NCBI GenBank assembly: GCA_027924585.1
Contig: BSBM01000036.1
Location: 7,743,001 to 7,807,000 of the forward strand
DNA: 64,000 nucleotides
Origin: Larix kaempferi
Taxonomy: Eukaryota > Streptophyta > Pinopsida > Pinales > Pinaceae
Direction of reading: 5' to 3'
Both the position numbers and the translations under genes were made by a program. Each line of letters begins with the position of its first letter. Position 1 is the first letter of the stretch. The notes below the pieces were generated by a model. The model was not told the origin of the DNA, searched no databases, and saw only the letters and a program-made list of their open reading frames with translations. Shown one piece after another: positions 1-10,446 of the stretch.

Positions 1-1
1 T

Positions 2-1632
2 GGCGGTAGTGGTGGAGACCCTCATCCTTCCGATGGTGGAGATGTTGGGGGCCCCCATCCTTCTGGCGGTGGAAGTGGTCCACCACCCCCTCCAGGCGGA
101 GGCGGTGGCGGGCCACCTCATTACGGTTATGGACCCCCACCTCCTCCCGGTGGTGGCGACGGACCTCCACCCCCTATCGCTGGTGGAGGTGGACCCCCAC
201 CTTATTGGAATGGACCACCTTATGGTGGCAGACCCCCTTACAGTCCGGGCGGCACACCCCCCTATGGCCAGTTTCCTCCCGGTACACCTTACGGTCAATT
301 TGGTCCTTACACGCCTTATCTGTATTATCAATACGCGTAGCCTAACCAATAGATGCCCTTCCTGGCTACTTTGGACCTGCCTGACCTATCATGTTTAACC
401 AATGATCCTATTGACCATGGATCTAACTGGCCACCGATTCCGTTGAAACTTTCGTCTGATATCCCCAAATTTGACGGCAAGCTGGGTGAAGACCCTAAAA
501 ACCACGTGATGACATACCACTTGTGGTGTTCATCTAATTCCTTAATGGACGATTCCATTCATCTTAGATTGTTTCAAAGGACTCTCATCGGTTCGGCTAC
601 CAAGTGGTACATTGAGTTGCCACCCCACTATTTTCCTGATTTTGGTCTCTTTCCATGAACTTTTTGACACATTTCTAGCTGCCCATACTGTATGAAACTG
701 GTACCGATCTTTTAACCTCGCTCCGTCAGAATACCACCACTCATATTTCGGATCATATCCACGAATGGCAAAGGATTCAACATCTCATTAAAGCTCCTAT
801 TCCAAATCATCTCCTCGCATATTGGTTCATAAAATCCCTCATCCCTACCATATCAAGAGACGTTGCTATGCGAGGTGTTGTCACCGAAGAACAAGCCATC
901 GCAAGTGCCCATGTACTAGACCTAGTCTACACTCAAAAAGACACTTTGTTTGATATTCTGCCTGACGCACCCTGTGACGTTAATGACCCTGCAAAACCAC
1001 ATAAGGGACTCCAAACTGATGGAATCATTGGTTCCCTTAACACCCAGCCTATTGCTAGCACTATCAGATCATCCAACCCGACTCCGACTGGCCACAGCAC
1101 CACCAAGTCAACCGCTCTTGCTGTAAAGGAAGAGGTGAATTATGTCCAATTAGCTTCATCTCAGAAGTCTGGCGGTAAGAAGAAGAACAAGGGTAAACCC
1201 AAAAATTCTTCTGCCCAGCAAGAACAAAAGAGCACTCCTAACGATACCAAGCAGAAATGGAAACTAAAGTATCCTTGTTTACTGTGTGGAGATGACCATT
1301 TCTACAAAGAATGTCCCCATAGAGACGAAGTACAAAATTTTCTTAGGGGTAAACCAACTCCCGCAGTCCTAAATGATCTGTTTCCTACTCAGAACCAGCA
1401 GATGATTATTCAAACCCCCCCAGCCCAGGCGGAACCATCCAATACCGCGCATGTTCTCATGGTGCGTAACGAGACGATCAGTTTGAACACTTGCTCACAA
1501 TCTTATGAACCGGTCCCTTCAAAGGAATCCACTGGAAGTAATGCTGAAAAAGCTTCTGACTCCTTAACTTATGTCACGGTACCATCAAATTCTCTCACCA
1601 TTAAGAAGCCCTCCTTAGACTCGATATTGTGA
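2..1632 (+). pseudogene. gag: gag (capsid/nucleocapsid), decayed
   Basis: The frame starting at base 2 opens with a Gly/Pro-rich tail region (to about 337). It is broken by TAG codons at 338 and 350, then continues as the retrotransposon gag core (353-650), with LTNDPI, IPKFDGK, EDPKNH and HLWCSSNS motifs that match the gag of element 2 closely. Frameshifts follow between about 640 and 720. The C-terminal part (868-1632) is Lys-rich and holds one zinc knuckle, CLLCGDDHFYKEC, at 1275-1314. Its spacing is C-X2-C-X3-H-X4-C, one residue shorter than the usual knuckle. Gag would form the virus-like particle and package RNA; this copy cannot. Homology to element 2 makes the call secure. Confidence 0.85.
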
Positions 1633-2301
1633 CCGCCCAAGAGTACGATTCGAAAAGTTGTTTTCAATCCCAACGCTCGGGCGGCAAAAAACTACAATAT
1701 CGTAGAAGACTTGGCACAAGCTCCTTTCACCATGTCTACCCTAGAAGTTTTGCATAATTGTCCTAATCAACACAAAACTCTCCTTGCAGCCATCAGTGCA
1801 GTCGACCTCGATTCCTCGAATACCATCATGTTCTGACTTGACAACTTTAAGTCGAAGCTCTCACACCAGCTCACATTCCAAGTTTCTGCGAACATTGCTG
1901 GAAAGATTGTCCATTGTACCCTTTTGGATGAAGGTGCCTCCACTTCTGTCATGTCAATCGCCTGTTATAGAGCCATTGGCTCCCCCGAATTGAATCGTTC
2001 TCCCTCCACGTTGAAAGCATTCGACGGGCGTGGCTTTCAACCTCATGGGATCTTACAAGATTTTGCAGTTGAGTTGGGCGGAAAGACTGTAACCGTTAAC
2101 ATGGAAGTGGTCTCGGCCCCGTTAGATTATAATCTCTTGCTTGGTCGCAATTGGTTTTATGCCATGCAGGCAGTAGCCTCTTCAGTCTTCTGCATAGTAC
2201 AATTTCCCCACCAAGGATGAATTGTTACTATCGACCAATTAGATTTTTGTACACCAGATGCTACTACTCATCCTGGTGACCATGTTCCTTCCATTGGACA
2301 A
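1633..2301 (+). pseudogene. Retropepsin-like protease (PR) region
   Basis: After the TGA at 1630 the frame continues with a pre-protease segment (ARAAKNYNIV) shared with element 2, then the aspartic protease. The active-site motif reads LLDEGASTSVM (about 1921-1953), the DEGAS form seen in Tat elements in place of D-S/T-G. Next come a flap-like stretch rich in Gly and the conserved LDYNLLLGRNW block (2125-2160), equivalent to the ILG strand of retropepsins. In-frame TGA codons at 1834 and 2218 inactivate it. The enzyme would cut the gag-pol polyprotein inside the particle. Confidence 0.8.
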
Positions 2302-2871
2302 ATGTCAAAACAGTATGAGAGTATAGGGGTTGGCCTTTTGAAAGATTCATCTCTCATGGGCGTTTTTCCTGCCATGGACCCCCCTAATCATGTTGCTACG
2401 GTGAACATGATATCCACCGAGATTTCATCTCACTCTAATGATGCTTGGCTAGTACCGGATGAAGCCACCACACACCTTCTTGGAGATATAATGCCTCTTT
2501 CATCCATTGAACGTATTTACAAGGCTATCCAATCAGCACTGGAGGACCATTTAACCGTGGCCTCTCCATCGTGTTCTCTACTACGGACGTCATCTCTACC
2601 TGATCTCTTACTTCAGACTTTTCATTCAGACGAGTCCATCATGGAAGTTATGAATGTTGATGATGGTCCGTGGGATGATCTCCACCATAGGTCATCTTTT
2701 CTTCCTCCTTTGGAGTACATAGAGGACAACATCCACACCCTATTTTCACCAGATATATACCCATTCCCTCATTCCCCCATTCTTACATGTCTTACGGACA
2801 CGGAGGGAAACTTGACCAACATTGAGCCAACTACCCCGGTAGACATCTCGGTGAAACCTGGTATAGTGTAA
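2302..2871 (+). pseudogene. PR-RT linker of the polyprotein
   Basis: An open stretch of 189 codons joins protease to RT. It carries the motif ESIMEVMN...WDDLHHRSSF, whose counterpart in element 2 (EEILEALT...WDDMHHRSYF) lies just before the RT start, so this is real polyprotein. Unlike element 2, the linker holds no zinc knuckle. No enzymatic domain is recognisable. A stop at 2869 separates it from RT in the same general region. Confidence 0.6.
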
Positions 2872-3712
2872 CACATTCGCATAGGCCAGAAGTGTTCCCC
2901 TGAAGAAATAGCTGATGGCACAGCCTTATTCAAGCAATTTCGAGACGTATTTGCTTGGTCCTATGAGGAGATTCCTGGGATAGACCCCACGATTTTTTCT
3001 CACGAAATAAAATCCTATCCCGACATCAAACCTGTACGCCAAAAGTTGCGACCGGTACACCCCCGGAAGACGACGGCAATCAAGGCAGAAATTGAAAATC
3101 TCTTAAAGGCTAGTTCTATTTATCCTATCCCATTGAAGGATTGGGTCTCAAACGTCATCCTTGTGATCAAAAAGAAGGGTACCATTTCCATTTGTGTCGA
3201 TTATCGGGACCTTTACCGGGCTTGTCCAAAAGACAACTACCTGACCCCCTTCATCGACCAGATTATCGACAATTGTGCCAGAAGCGTCATCTTCTCATTT
3301 ATGGATGGATTTTCCAGTTACAACCAAATTGAGATCAACCCCGCCAACCAACATAAGATGGCTTTCATCTGCCCATGGGGAACATTTTCATACCGCAAAC
3401 TCCTGTTTGGCCTTAAAAATGTTGGCGCCACGTTTCAGCGGGATATGTCATATGCCTTCCATGATACCAAGGACTTTGTGGAACCTTACCTAGACAATCT
3501 CCCTGCTCATTCAAAGTAGCACAAGTTCCACATTGATCATCTGACAGCCATTTTCCTCAGATGCAGACGGTACAATATCCGTTTGAATCCTCATAAGTGT
3601 ATCTTTTGCATTGAGTTCGGACGCCTCTTAGGATTTATCGTTTTGAAGGATGGGATCCACATTGATCCCTTAAAGGTGGAGGCCATCATCAACCTGCCAC
3701 CCCCCAACTGAT
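2872..3712 (+). pseudogene. Reverse transcriptase (RT), inactivated
   Basis: The RT starts with the motif RDVFAWSYEEIPG, then an N-terminal VIKKKGTISICVDYRDL block (about 3160-3210), FMDGFSSYNQI (finger/palm, about 3297-3330) and PWGTFSYRKLLFGLKN (about 3373-3420). The catalytic YxDD box has decayed to YLDN (about 3487-3498), which removes one of the two metal-binding aspartates, and a TAG follows at 3517. The thumb (LNPHKCIF, LLGFIV) continues in frame to about 3710, where a frameshift leads into the RNase H frame. RT would copy the genomic RNA from a tRNA primer. Confidence 0.85.
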
Positions 3713-4354
3713 GTGACGAAACTTCAAAGTCTCCAAGGGAAGGCGACTTATTTAAGATGTTTTGTTTGCAATTTCACGAAGAAGACTCAGGGGTATATGA
3801 GACTGCTCAAGAAGGATGTCCCCTTCATTTGGGACGACCAAGCTCAAAAATACTTTGACAATATCAAACAGGCCATTACGCATGCCCTCGTGCTCCAACC
3901 GCCTAATTATTATAGAGATTATATCTTATATCTCGCCACTTCTGTCACCACTATCACCATGGTTTTGGTACAGGAGGATCAAAACACCCAGGAACATGTA
4001 ATATACTATGCAAGTAAGGGTCTTGCTGACACTGAAACTAGATATTCCCATGTCGAAAAACTCGCATTCGCGGCAGTCATCGCTGTCCAGAAGTTTCGGC
4101 ACTATATCTTGCTCCACACCACCACCATCATCACAGACTCGAACCCCATGTACCACGTCATGACATGTCAGGTGCTTGGGGGAAAGTATTCACGCTGGAT
4201 CATGATACTGCAAGAATTTGATCTTCTTTTCGAGAAAGCCAACTCAAAGAAGTCTTTGGTGTTCGCCGAGCTAATCTGTGACCTTCCCTGTCCTGCACCA
4301 AAGTTGAGCACAATGACTCTTTTTCGGATGAATCATTTTTTATCATCAGTATGA
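3713..4354 (+). pseudogene. Retroviral-type RNase H domain
   Basis: A 213-codon open stretch follows RT. It shows the tether region and the RNase H landmarks LVQEDQ...HVIYYASKGLADTETRYSHVEKLAFA (about 3970-4080) and the TDSNPM segment at about 4135, which normally reads TDH/TDQ. The domain would degrade the RNA strand of RNA-DNA hybrids. A TGA at 4352 and a frame change toward INT interrupt the reading. This is the first of two RNase H domains in the element; the second lies at 5747. Confidence 0.8.
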
Positions 4355-5598
4355 CTAATCCATGGTATGGAGATATCTCATTGTATCTTCAAACCCAACG
4401 CTTCAACCTTCAATTGTCTCACGACGACCATCGTAAGATACGTCACCATGCGAAGTATTATTTAATCATTATTGATACTTTGTATCGCCATGGCATTGAT
4501 TGAATTCTTAGACGTTGTCTCACTCATGATGAGGTTGAACGCGTTCTCAATGAATGTCACGCTGGGGCATGCAGCGATCACCTCTCTGGGATTGATACAA
4601 CCCAGAATATTTTGCGAGCAGGATATTTTTGGCCTACTATCTTCAAAGATTGTATTGAGGCCATTAAAAAATGTCCCCCTTGCCAACATTTCCATACGAA
4701 GAAGCACACCCATCCCGCCCCGTTACACCCGGTTATTGCCATGGGCCCCTTCACAAAATGGGGCATCGAATTTATGCATTGTAATCCTACCTCGGTCGGG
4801 GGGCATAGTTACATCATTGTAGCTGTTGATTACTTTACAAAGCGGGCCGAAGCTATGCCTACATACCAGAACGACGGCAAAACCGGCGCACTCTTCATGT
4901 TCAATCATGTAATAGCGCGGTTTGGAGTTCCTCATGAAATTGTTACCGATCATGGTTCCCATTTTCAGAACCATATGGTTGATGAACTGAGCGATAGGTT
5001 GGGTTTTCTCCATGAAAATTCAACACCCTACTACCCGCAATCCAATGGACAGGTTGAGGCCATTAACAAAGTCTTGAAAACTATGATCCAAAGGATGGTA
5101 GGTACCCAGAAATCCAATTGGCATAACATGCTCTTTTCAGCGTTATGGGCCTACAGAACCTTCGTTCAAACTGCCACAGGTTCCACTCCTTTCCAACTAG
5201 TCTATGGATTGGAGGATGTCCTACCTATAGAGTGTGAAATCTCATCTCTACAACTCACTGTCGAACTTCTTCCTAACACTATTGCCGAGGAAGAACGTCT
5301 CTTGCACTTAGCAAAAGTTGACGAGTCCTGCCGAGATGCCGCTCTTGCTAATGAAGCACACAAGAAACGCATCAAATCCCAATACGACAAGTCAGTTGAA
5401 CCTCGTATCTTTAACGAGGGTGACCTGGTCCTCACTTATGACCAGAAGCACGATAAACTAGGAGCAGGAAAGTTCAAATCCACGTGGCATGGACCTTACA
5501 TTGTCAAACGTGTTTTGGAAAAGGGAGCTTACGAGATTGAAGACTATGATGGAATCTCTTTGGGTGAACCCCACAATGGGCTTTACCTGAAGAGATAA
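4355..5598 (+). pseudogene. Integrase (INT)
   Basis: The N-terminal HHCC zinc module is spread over two frames: HDEVERV...HAG near 4520-4570, then CPPC after 4660. From 4612 the frame is open for 328 codons. The core holds WGIEFMHCN (about 4762), where the first catalytic Asp appears as Glu, then TDHGSHF (about 4948) and SNGQVEAINK (about 5040-5070). The C-terminal part has FNEGDLVLTYDQ and KFKSTWHGPYIV, then ends with HNGLYLKR; no chromodomain follows. INT would insert the cDNA. The Asp-to-Glu change and the broken zinc module make activity unlikely. Confidence 0.88.
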
Positions 5599-5746
5599 TA
5601 CTCCTAAACTCATCACGCTTAGAATTTCTTGTATATACTGTACATGGCGTGTTTTTTGTGTTTTGTGTGTCTTGTGACGCTTTTATTTTTGAGTGTCTTT
5701 AGATCTTGTTTCCGCTCCTTATACCTTGTTCTCTCTGCATGTGTAG

Positions 5747-6160
5747 ATGTCAATGTGCTATGGATTCGCGAACGGCACCAGCCAGCATACCCGTAACCTT
5801 GCTTCGGCAACTTGGGTACTATATTCCCCAACAGGTGAGCTCATTAGCTCAGGAGGAAGTTGCCTAGGGTTTGCAACCAACAATGCCGCAGAATATCAGG
5901 CAGTAATTGGAACCCTAGCTAACGCCATTTCCTTGGGTATGAACCACATTGTCATCCACATGGATTCTCAATTAGTGGTTTCCCATCTTAACCGGGTTTA
6001 CGCCATCCGTGATCCCACCTTACTCTGTCTCTTCAAACGAGTATGTCTCCTGGAAAGGTCATTTGAATCCGTTCAATACCTACACATTCCACAAGAGTTA
6101 AACACAGTTGCTGACTCGATGGCCAACTTCATTTTGGATTGGTACATCACACACACATAA
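5747..6160 (+). CDS. Archaeal-type RNase H (aRNH) ORF downstream of INT
   Basis: A separate 137-codon ORF begins 148 bp after the INT stop. It shows an RNase HI fold of the archaeal/plant Tat type: FANGTSQ near the N-terminus, ATNNAAEYQAV (catalytic Glu), HMDSQLVVSHL (second Asp) and ELNTVADSMAN (last Asp). The first catalytic Asp, expected in FADGAS as in element 2, is Asn here, so this copy is probably inactive though uninterrupted. In most Tat elements I know of, this domain sits between the RNase H and INT inside pol; here it is a distinct ORF after INT. The start chosen is the first ATG of the conserved block. Confidence 0.85.
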   Translation: MSMCYGFANGTSQHTRNLASATWVLYSPTGELISSGGSCLGFATNNAAEYQAVIGTLANAISLGMNHIVIHMDSQLVVSHLNRVYAIRDPTLLCLFKRVCLLERSFESVQYLHIPQELNTVADSMANFILDWYITHT

Positions 6161-6493
6161 TATTCATAATATGTAAAAGCATTCACAACATGTAAATAAT
6201 GTAATGTATAAAAGCAAACATGTAAACAAGATCACATCACTCATCATTTTAAAAAACATAATGTATAAATCGCCGAGGATGTTTGTATATATATATATAT
6301 ATATATCGCTCAAAATTAGTGTTGGTACAAAATCTAAAGCACGATGGCTTTCAGTGAGTCTCTACAAAATCTGAAGCATCATAGCTTTCAGTAGTACAAA
6401 ATATGATGCCTCTAAGCTCTCAGTACAAGTATAATAGTGTCATCAAGCCTGACGCCTGACCCGTACACCACCCCTAGCACGGACAGCCCGCTG
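6161..6493. repeat. Convergent spacer with short repeats between aRNH and the antisense gene
   Basis: No coding potential is seen. The left part repeats ATGTAAA-type words. A (TA)n run lies at about 6287-6306. At 6328-6425 a unit of about 35 bp recurs three times; each has a small palindrome such as GAAGCATCATAGCTTTC. Both flanking genes point into this spacer, so it probably holds their 3' ends. The equivalent spacer of element 2 holds a different motif array. Confidence 0.5.
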
Positions 6494-7703
6494 TCACTGA
6501 GTGAGGAAGCAATCCACGGTCCTTTCTACCTTGCGAAGTAGGGCATTGAAGCGTATGGACACTCCAACCCCAAACCTCTGCATAGGTCTCGTCAGGTCAT
6601 CTATCGCTGGCTCAGGAACCTCCACTGTCAGCTGGGACAAGTTCCTATATACCTCCTCCATCTCCTCGATGGTATCATGAGCACCTGGGGGCACAACTGC
6701 TTCCCTACCTCTGTCTCTCCTCGCCAGAAGGGAGAGTCCTACCGGCTGTACGGGCCCCACATCTGCACACACGTGTTATATACTTGTCAGCACTGCATCA
6801 AAAAAATGATAAATATACAAAATTAAAAGTACAAGGGTTTTTTTTCTCACCTATGTCACCCCATGCTGCATCCTTAGGCAACACCAAGTCAGGATCCTCT
6901 ATGAAATTCGTACCACTGTACAGGAAGTCCTCAACCATGAGTAATTGGCCTTCCATCCAGCTGAAGAACTCGAGACCAAAGTTGATGATAGGTCCTCCAC
7001 CATGACGAGTCATCACCTCATCCCATCTGATCATGTGGGGATCTCGAGGCTCCCTATCATCTAGTACTACCTGTGGACGCAAGAGAGGGATCCGCTCCAA
7101 GAGAAACGATACCATGATCGACCTATAACCAAACTGCTTGAGCTCTCCCCGCCGACACTTGGTCAACTGATCTTGGAGGTTTGAAAGGAGACCCTCGCAC
7201 CAGTTGAAAACCATGGGGGACATGCAGTCCTCCACATAAAGCATCTGGGTCTGAGTAGCCGTGTGTGGGGCTTGGATACCCGCTACTCTAGTAATAGTAA
7301 ACAATATGGTACGCAGTGGGAAGCTCACCACATCCATGATAAGAATCTTCCCACTGGAAGATCAAGAAAGAGCAATACAATGCTGTGACACCATGTCATC
7401 AACTGTGCGATCACTAGCCTGTGTTCCAGTAAGATGTACAGGTTCCCCTCTCCGGGACAGACCTATGAGAAAATAGATGTCCTCAACATCTATTGTGAGG
7501 ATGTGCTCACCAATCATGAAATACTGTTGGGCCGCATCCCAAATCTGGAGCATATGTGATAGCAATGGGATTTGGGATCTCATCCCCTGAATATCAAAGA
7601 ACATGAGCAAACCACAGTTCCTCAAGGAATCCATGCATTGTGGATCATTGGCATCTTGTTCATCTTCTACTTCATGTTCTCGTTCTCGCCACTCTAAAAC
7701 CAT
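6494..7703 (-). pseudogene. Antisense PMD-like gene of element 1, two exons
   Basis: Read on the minus strand, exon 1 is 7703-6851 and exon 2 is 6762-6494. The intron (6850-6763, 88 bp) starts GTGAG and ends TGTGTGCAG. Joining them keeps the frame in phase 1, and the neighbouring residues match element 2 at its own intron. The segment ILTIDVEDIYFLIGLSRRG (about 7490-7435) resembles the signature of the plant mobile domain (T-LEDV-x-L-x-GLPxxG), and IMVSFLLERIPLLRP has a clear match in element 2. The only break is a TGA at 7362-7364 in exon 1. PMD proteins are known both as plant genes linked to transposon silencing and inside transposons. The function here is inference. Confidence 0.7.
6763..6850 (-). 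other. Predicted spliceosomal intron of the antisense gene
   Basis: The donor is AG^GTGAG at 6850 and the acceptor is TGTGTGCAG at 6763 (minus strand), 88 bp apart, a typical small plant intron. Both flanking exons align in protein to element 2, whose intron of 91 bp falls at the same codon and phase. Confidence 0.75.
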
Positions 7704-7825
7704 GTTGGCTTGCTAGCAACCTACCAAGAAGAGCATTTAAACACTGTTAGGTCCTACTTCAACCTCTGCAAGTTCATTTTTTAGATTGAATTTGATGGTT
7801 GGGAAGTGCAACTCCGCCGTCACAC

Positions 7826-7925
7826 TGTACGTTTGCGTACAGTGCGATGTCGTCGCACTTCATCCATTTGGGACTTGCGCCGAGTGGGTCTCGTCGTAGT
7901 TCCCGAAAGGGCCAACTGCGACGAG
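7826..7925 (+). repeat. Cluster of CG-rich hairpins in the leader of the antisense gene
   Basis: Three perfect or near-perfect stems lie together: GTAC/GTAC (7827-7840), GTGCGA/TCGCAC (7842-7858), and a strong stem at 7890-7925. The last pairs CTCGTCGTAGTT with AACTGCGACGAG over 12 positions, with one G-U pair, and encloses CCC-GAAA-GGG, a GNRA-type tetraloop on the plus-strand RNA. The cluster is 120-220 bp upstream of the antisense ATG. Confidence 0.65.
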
Positions 7926-8159
7926 CCGAGAGCATAGTAGCCCTCCATGAATCCATCAAAAAACCCAAAAATTGAACCTAAAAACAAAATATAATCCACT
8001 GGAAAGTTGCTAGATGAATTTTAAGCTTACCTGCTCCTAACAGTGGGTGAAATGGTAGACCGTAGCTCCCGAAATCGGCAAAGGAAGTTTTGGCTCCAAA
8101 TTGGTACTTCTCCTCCCAAATTGGCAAATGAAACAATGAAATCTATTTTGGCCCATTTT

Positions 8160-8168
8160 TCTATTTAT
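8160..8168 (-). promoter_or_regulatory. TATA-like box for the antisense gene
   Basis: On the minus strand the sequence reads CATAAATAG, about 460 bp upstream of the antisense ATG. Element 2 has TATAAATAG at the equivalent place, 586 bp upstream of its antisense ATG. The match is short, so the call is tentative. Confidence 0.35.
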
Positions 8169-8471
8169 GAATAGAATGGAATATTCCTTTTCAAATATTT
8201 TGATGCTCTTGGGCCATTTATCATAGTTTTTGACCATTTTTGTCATATTTGAGGCTACTTGACACATTTTCTAGTGTGCAGGAGTTGTAAGTGGTCTTTT
8301 GTGCCATTTATTGTATCACAATGGTCATCACTGGTATGAACACTCCCTTGAACGTTTTGTTGTTATTTTTGCAACGGTTAGTCTGTAATTATTGGGTGAT
8401 GATGAGTTTACTCTTCGTTTGTTCTTGTACTCACGGAACTATGAGAACAAGTACCGAGTTATGATTTATCA

Positions 8472-8756
8472 CTTTTCTAGGCTCGTTAAACTTCCGTGGA
8501 AAAGGACACCCCCCGAAGTCTACCGTTAGCTCTTTTCAGGCTCTCAAAAAATGAAAAGATTGCCAAGCGAACTTGTCGCGTTCATGCTTGTTAAAGTATT
8601 TGAATGGTCGTCTTCCTGGTGATAGTTTACCCCCTTTTTCAGACCAGGAGGCACTAATTATGAAAAAGGTATACTCCAGCCAATCATGGCTGGAAGAGTC
8701 CTCTCCCGCGTTGTTTTACCCTTTTTCAGGCGATGAGGCTAACTTTACAAAAAAGG
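8472..8756 (+). repeat. Array of T-rich/A-rich hairpins
   Basis: Four hairpins follow each other with stems of 6-9 bp and loops of 13-22 nt: CTTTTC/GAAAAGG (8472-8505), CTTTTCA/TGAAAAG (8532-8558), CCTTTTTCA/TGAAAAAGG (8633-8669) and CCTTTTT/AAAAAGG (8720-8756). The same type of array occurs in element 2 at 28235-28433, in the corresponding part of that element. Confidence 0.7.
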
Positions 8757-10066
8757 ACCGTTGGAATCTCCTTTAGTTCTTTTCAGACTCTCTAAACATG
8801 GAATGACGACCGAGTTTACCTTCTATGGACTCGTTAAAATTTTCACATTGAAGGGCCCATCATGGGATGAACCCCTCCTATCTCAGGTTCAAAAAATATT
8901 TGGGATTGGACTCATCTATGAGATGAGCTATACTGATCATCTGGTTACCCTCATCAAGCTCATAAAAAACACATGAGGCACTCATCATTCATGATGGGGA
9001 AAAAGGAAAGTGTTTGTGTTACATACCTTATTAGTGGCAGTATGTAGTCGTTCTTGAACATGGCACTCATGTGCATTTGCATACAGCACTTGGGTCATCC
9101 GTTTGTCCTCGAGTTCCACTTACTTCCTGAGTATTATTACTGCTTTGAGTCATTCAAAGAAAAGCTTCCATCATCAGTCTCTTTGAGAATTTGTGTTGCA
9201 CTCGTCGTGTCAATACTGCCAAGTCATGCCATGCCCATGTTCAAGAATATGTCTATCATTTATCATTTGTAGTCAATACACCCATCATCACGTCGTTCTA
9301 CTCTAAGTCAGTCTTGCATGTTACTGTACCATCCGATCTACTCTATACATTTTTGTTGTGTTTCGTGTCGATTAATGGGGGATTCATCATGGCCCTCCTT
9401 CGACGGATTCATCCTTGTCGACTTCGACAAATCATCTGAGGATTGAATCTAGAAACCAATCAAGTACCTTGGCCCTGCATGCCTCAATGGAAGGTTACCT
9501 TTCTTTCATCATGAGTTTGCATCATTGACTCTTGATTGAAAGATTTTGTCTTGTGTTCGACTTCAACTCATTTATTCACGCTTGATGATATGTACTATGA
9601 TACCTTGGGAATCATTTACATCAATGGTGATCTCCCTCGCACTTGTTAATGGTTTACAGCAATGGCCGGTAATCAAGTGGTTTCTACCATGTTCGACATC
9701 AAGACATTTGTAATCACATGGATAGATTCGTATCATTGCGAGTTCAGCTTGAAGACCGTGGGGAGTCATGTTTTACCCAGGTTGCGATGGAGTTTGTATT
9801 GAGTTATATCACACGGATCCACTTTTGTATTAGTCGTGGCTATGTTATCATCTCATCATGGATCTACGCTTGTTTCTAGTAGCCATGATTGTGTTCAGTC
9901 GGTCATTACTACCATGGATCTGCAATGTATTGGTCGGTATCCATGTACTTCATATGATATTGTCAGTTCAGAGTCAGTTGTACTGCAGCAGTGTCCTTCG
10001 TCCGACGATTCTATTGCCATTACTTCTATCAAAGCACTTCACCTGTCTATCTTCAACAGCTTCATG
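8757..10066. other. Spacer before the 3' LTR of element 1
   Basis: About 1.3 kb without a believable gene: short open stretches in several frames show no conserved motif and no match to element 2. The sequence is of mixed composition, with no tandem array that I could see. It belongs to the long 3' untranslated region typical of Tat elements. Confidence 0.5.
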
Positions 10067-10068
10067 CT

Positions 10069-10081
10069 TTGGGGGGCATTC
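10069..10081 (+). other. Polypurine tract (PPT) of element 1
   Basis: The sequence TTGGGGGGCATTC lies directly against the 3' LTR start. A G-rich purine run at this place primes plus-strand DNA synthesis in LTR elements. Confidence 0.7.
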
Positions 10082-10224
10082 TTTTACACCCAAAATCTAC
10101 TCATCATGAGATTCAATGTATACACCCTTGAAGATACTTGGACTAAGTAATCATCCTGGGAGTATTTGTACCCAAATGTGCTAAGTTTTGAAGGGTCGTC
10201 GCAGGCTGCACACTAGCAACATGC

Positions 10225-10232
10225 GACGTCAC
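10225..10232 (+). promoter_or_regulatory. bZIP-type ACGT palindrome in U3 of LTR A
   Basis: GACGTCAC lies about 210 bp upstream of the TATA box. The same site is present in copies B (TGACGTCA, 12594-12601) and C (GACGTCAC, 51350-51357), each inside a GTCGCA/TGCGAC type of stem. Confidence 0.5.
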
Positions 10233-10437
10233 ACCTTGCTCCATTACAGGGTGCAACGAAGTTAGTTAGATGGAAAAAATAGCTCCTTCGAGGTCCATCT
10301 CGAAGCTTGCTAACTTGGGACCCTATCCCTGACCTCTTGGAAGAGTTGGCACTCGGTTCCTAAACCTTTGGAGAGATCCCTTAAGCCTCTCCTACAATCT
10401 CTCAACCTATCCTATCCATACCCTATCCACTTAGTCC

Positions 10438-10446
10438 TATATAAAT
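10438..10446 (+). promoter_or_regulatory. TATA box of LTR A
   Basis: TATATAAAT is followed by a conserved GGGAGGAAG...CTATGGT segment that is also present after the TATA box of copy C. This would drive the genomic transcript. Confidence 0.6.

Noticed and set aside
9-398. Open frame of 129 codons at the window start
   Set aside because: It is an off-frame reading of the Gly/Pro-rich gag tail coded in the frame starting at base 2.
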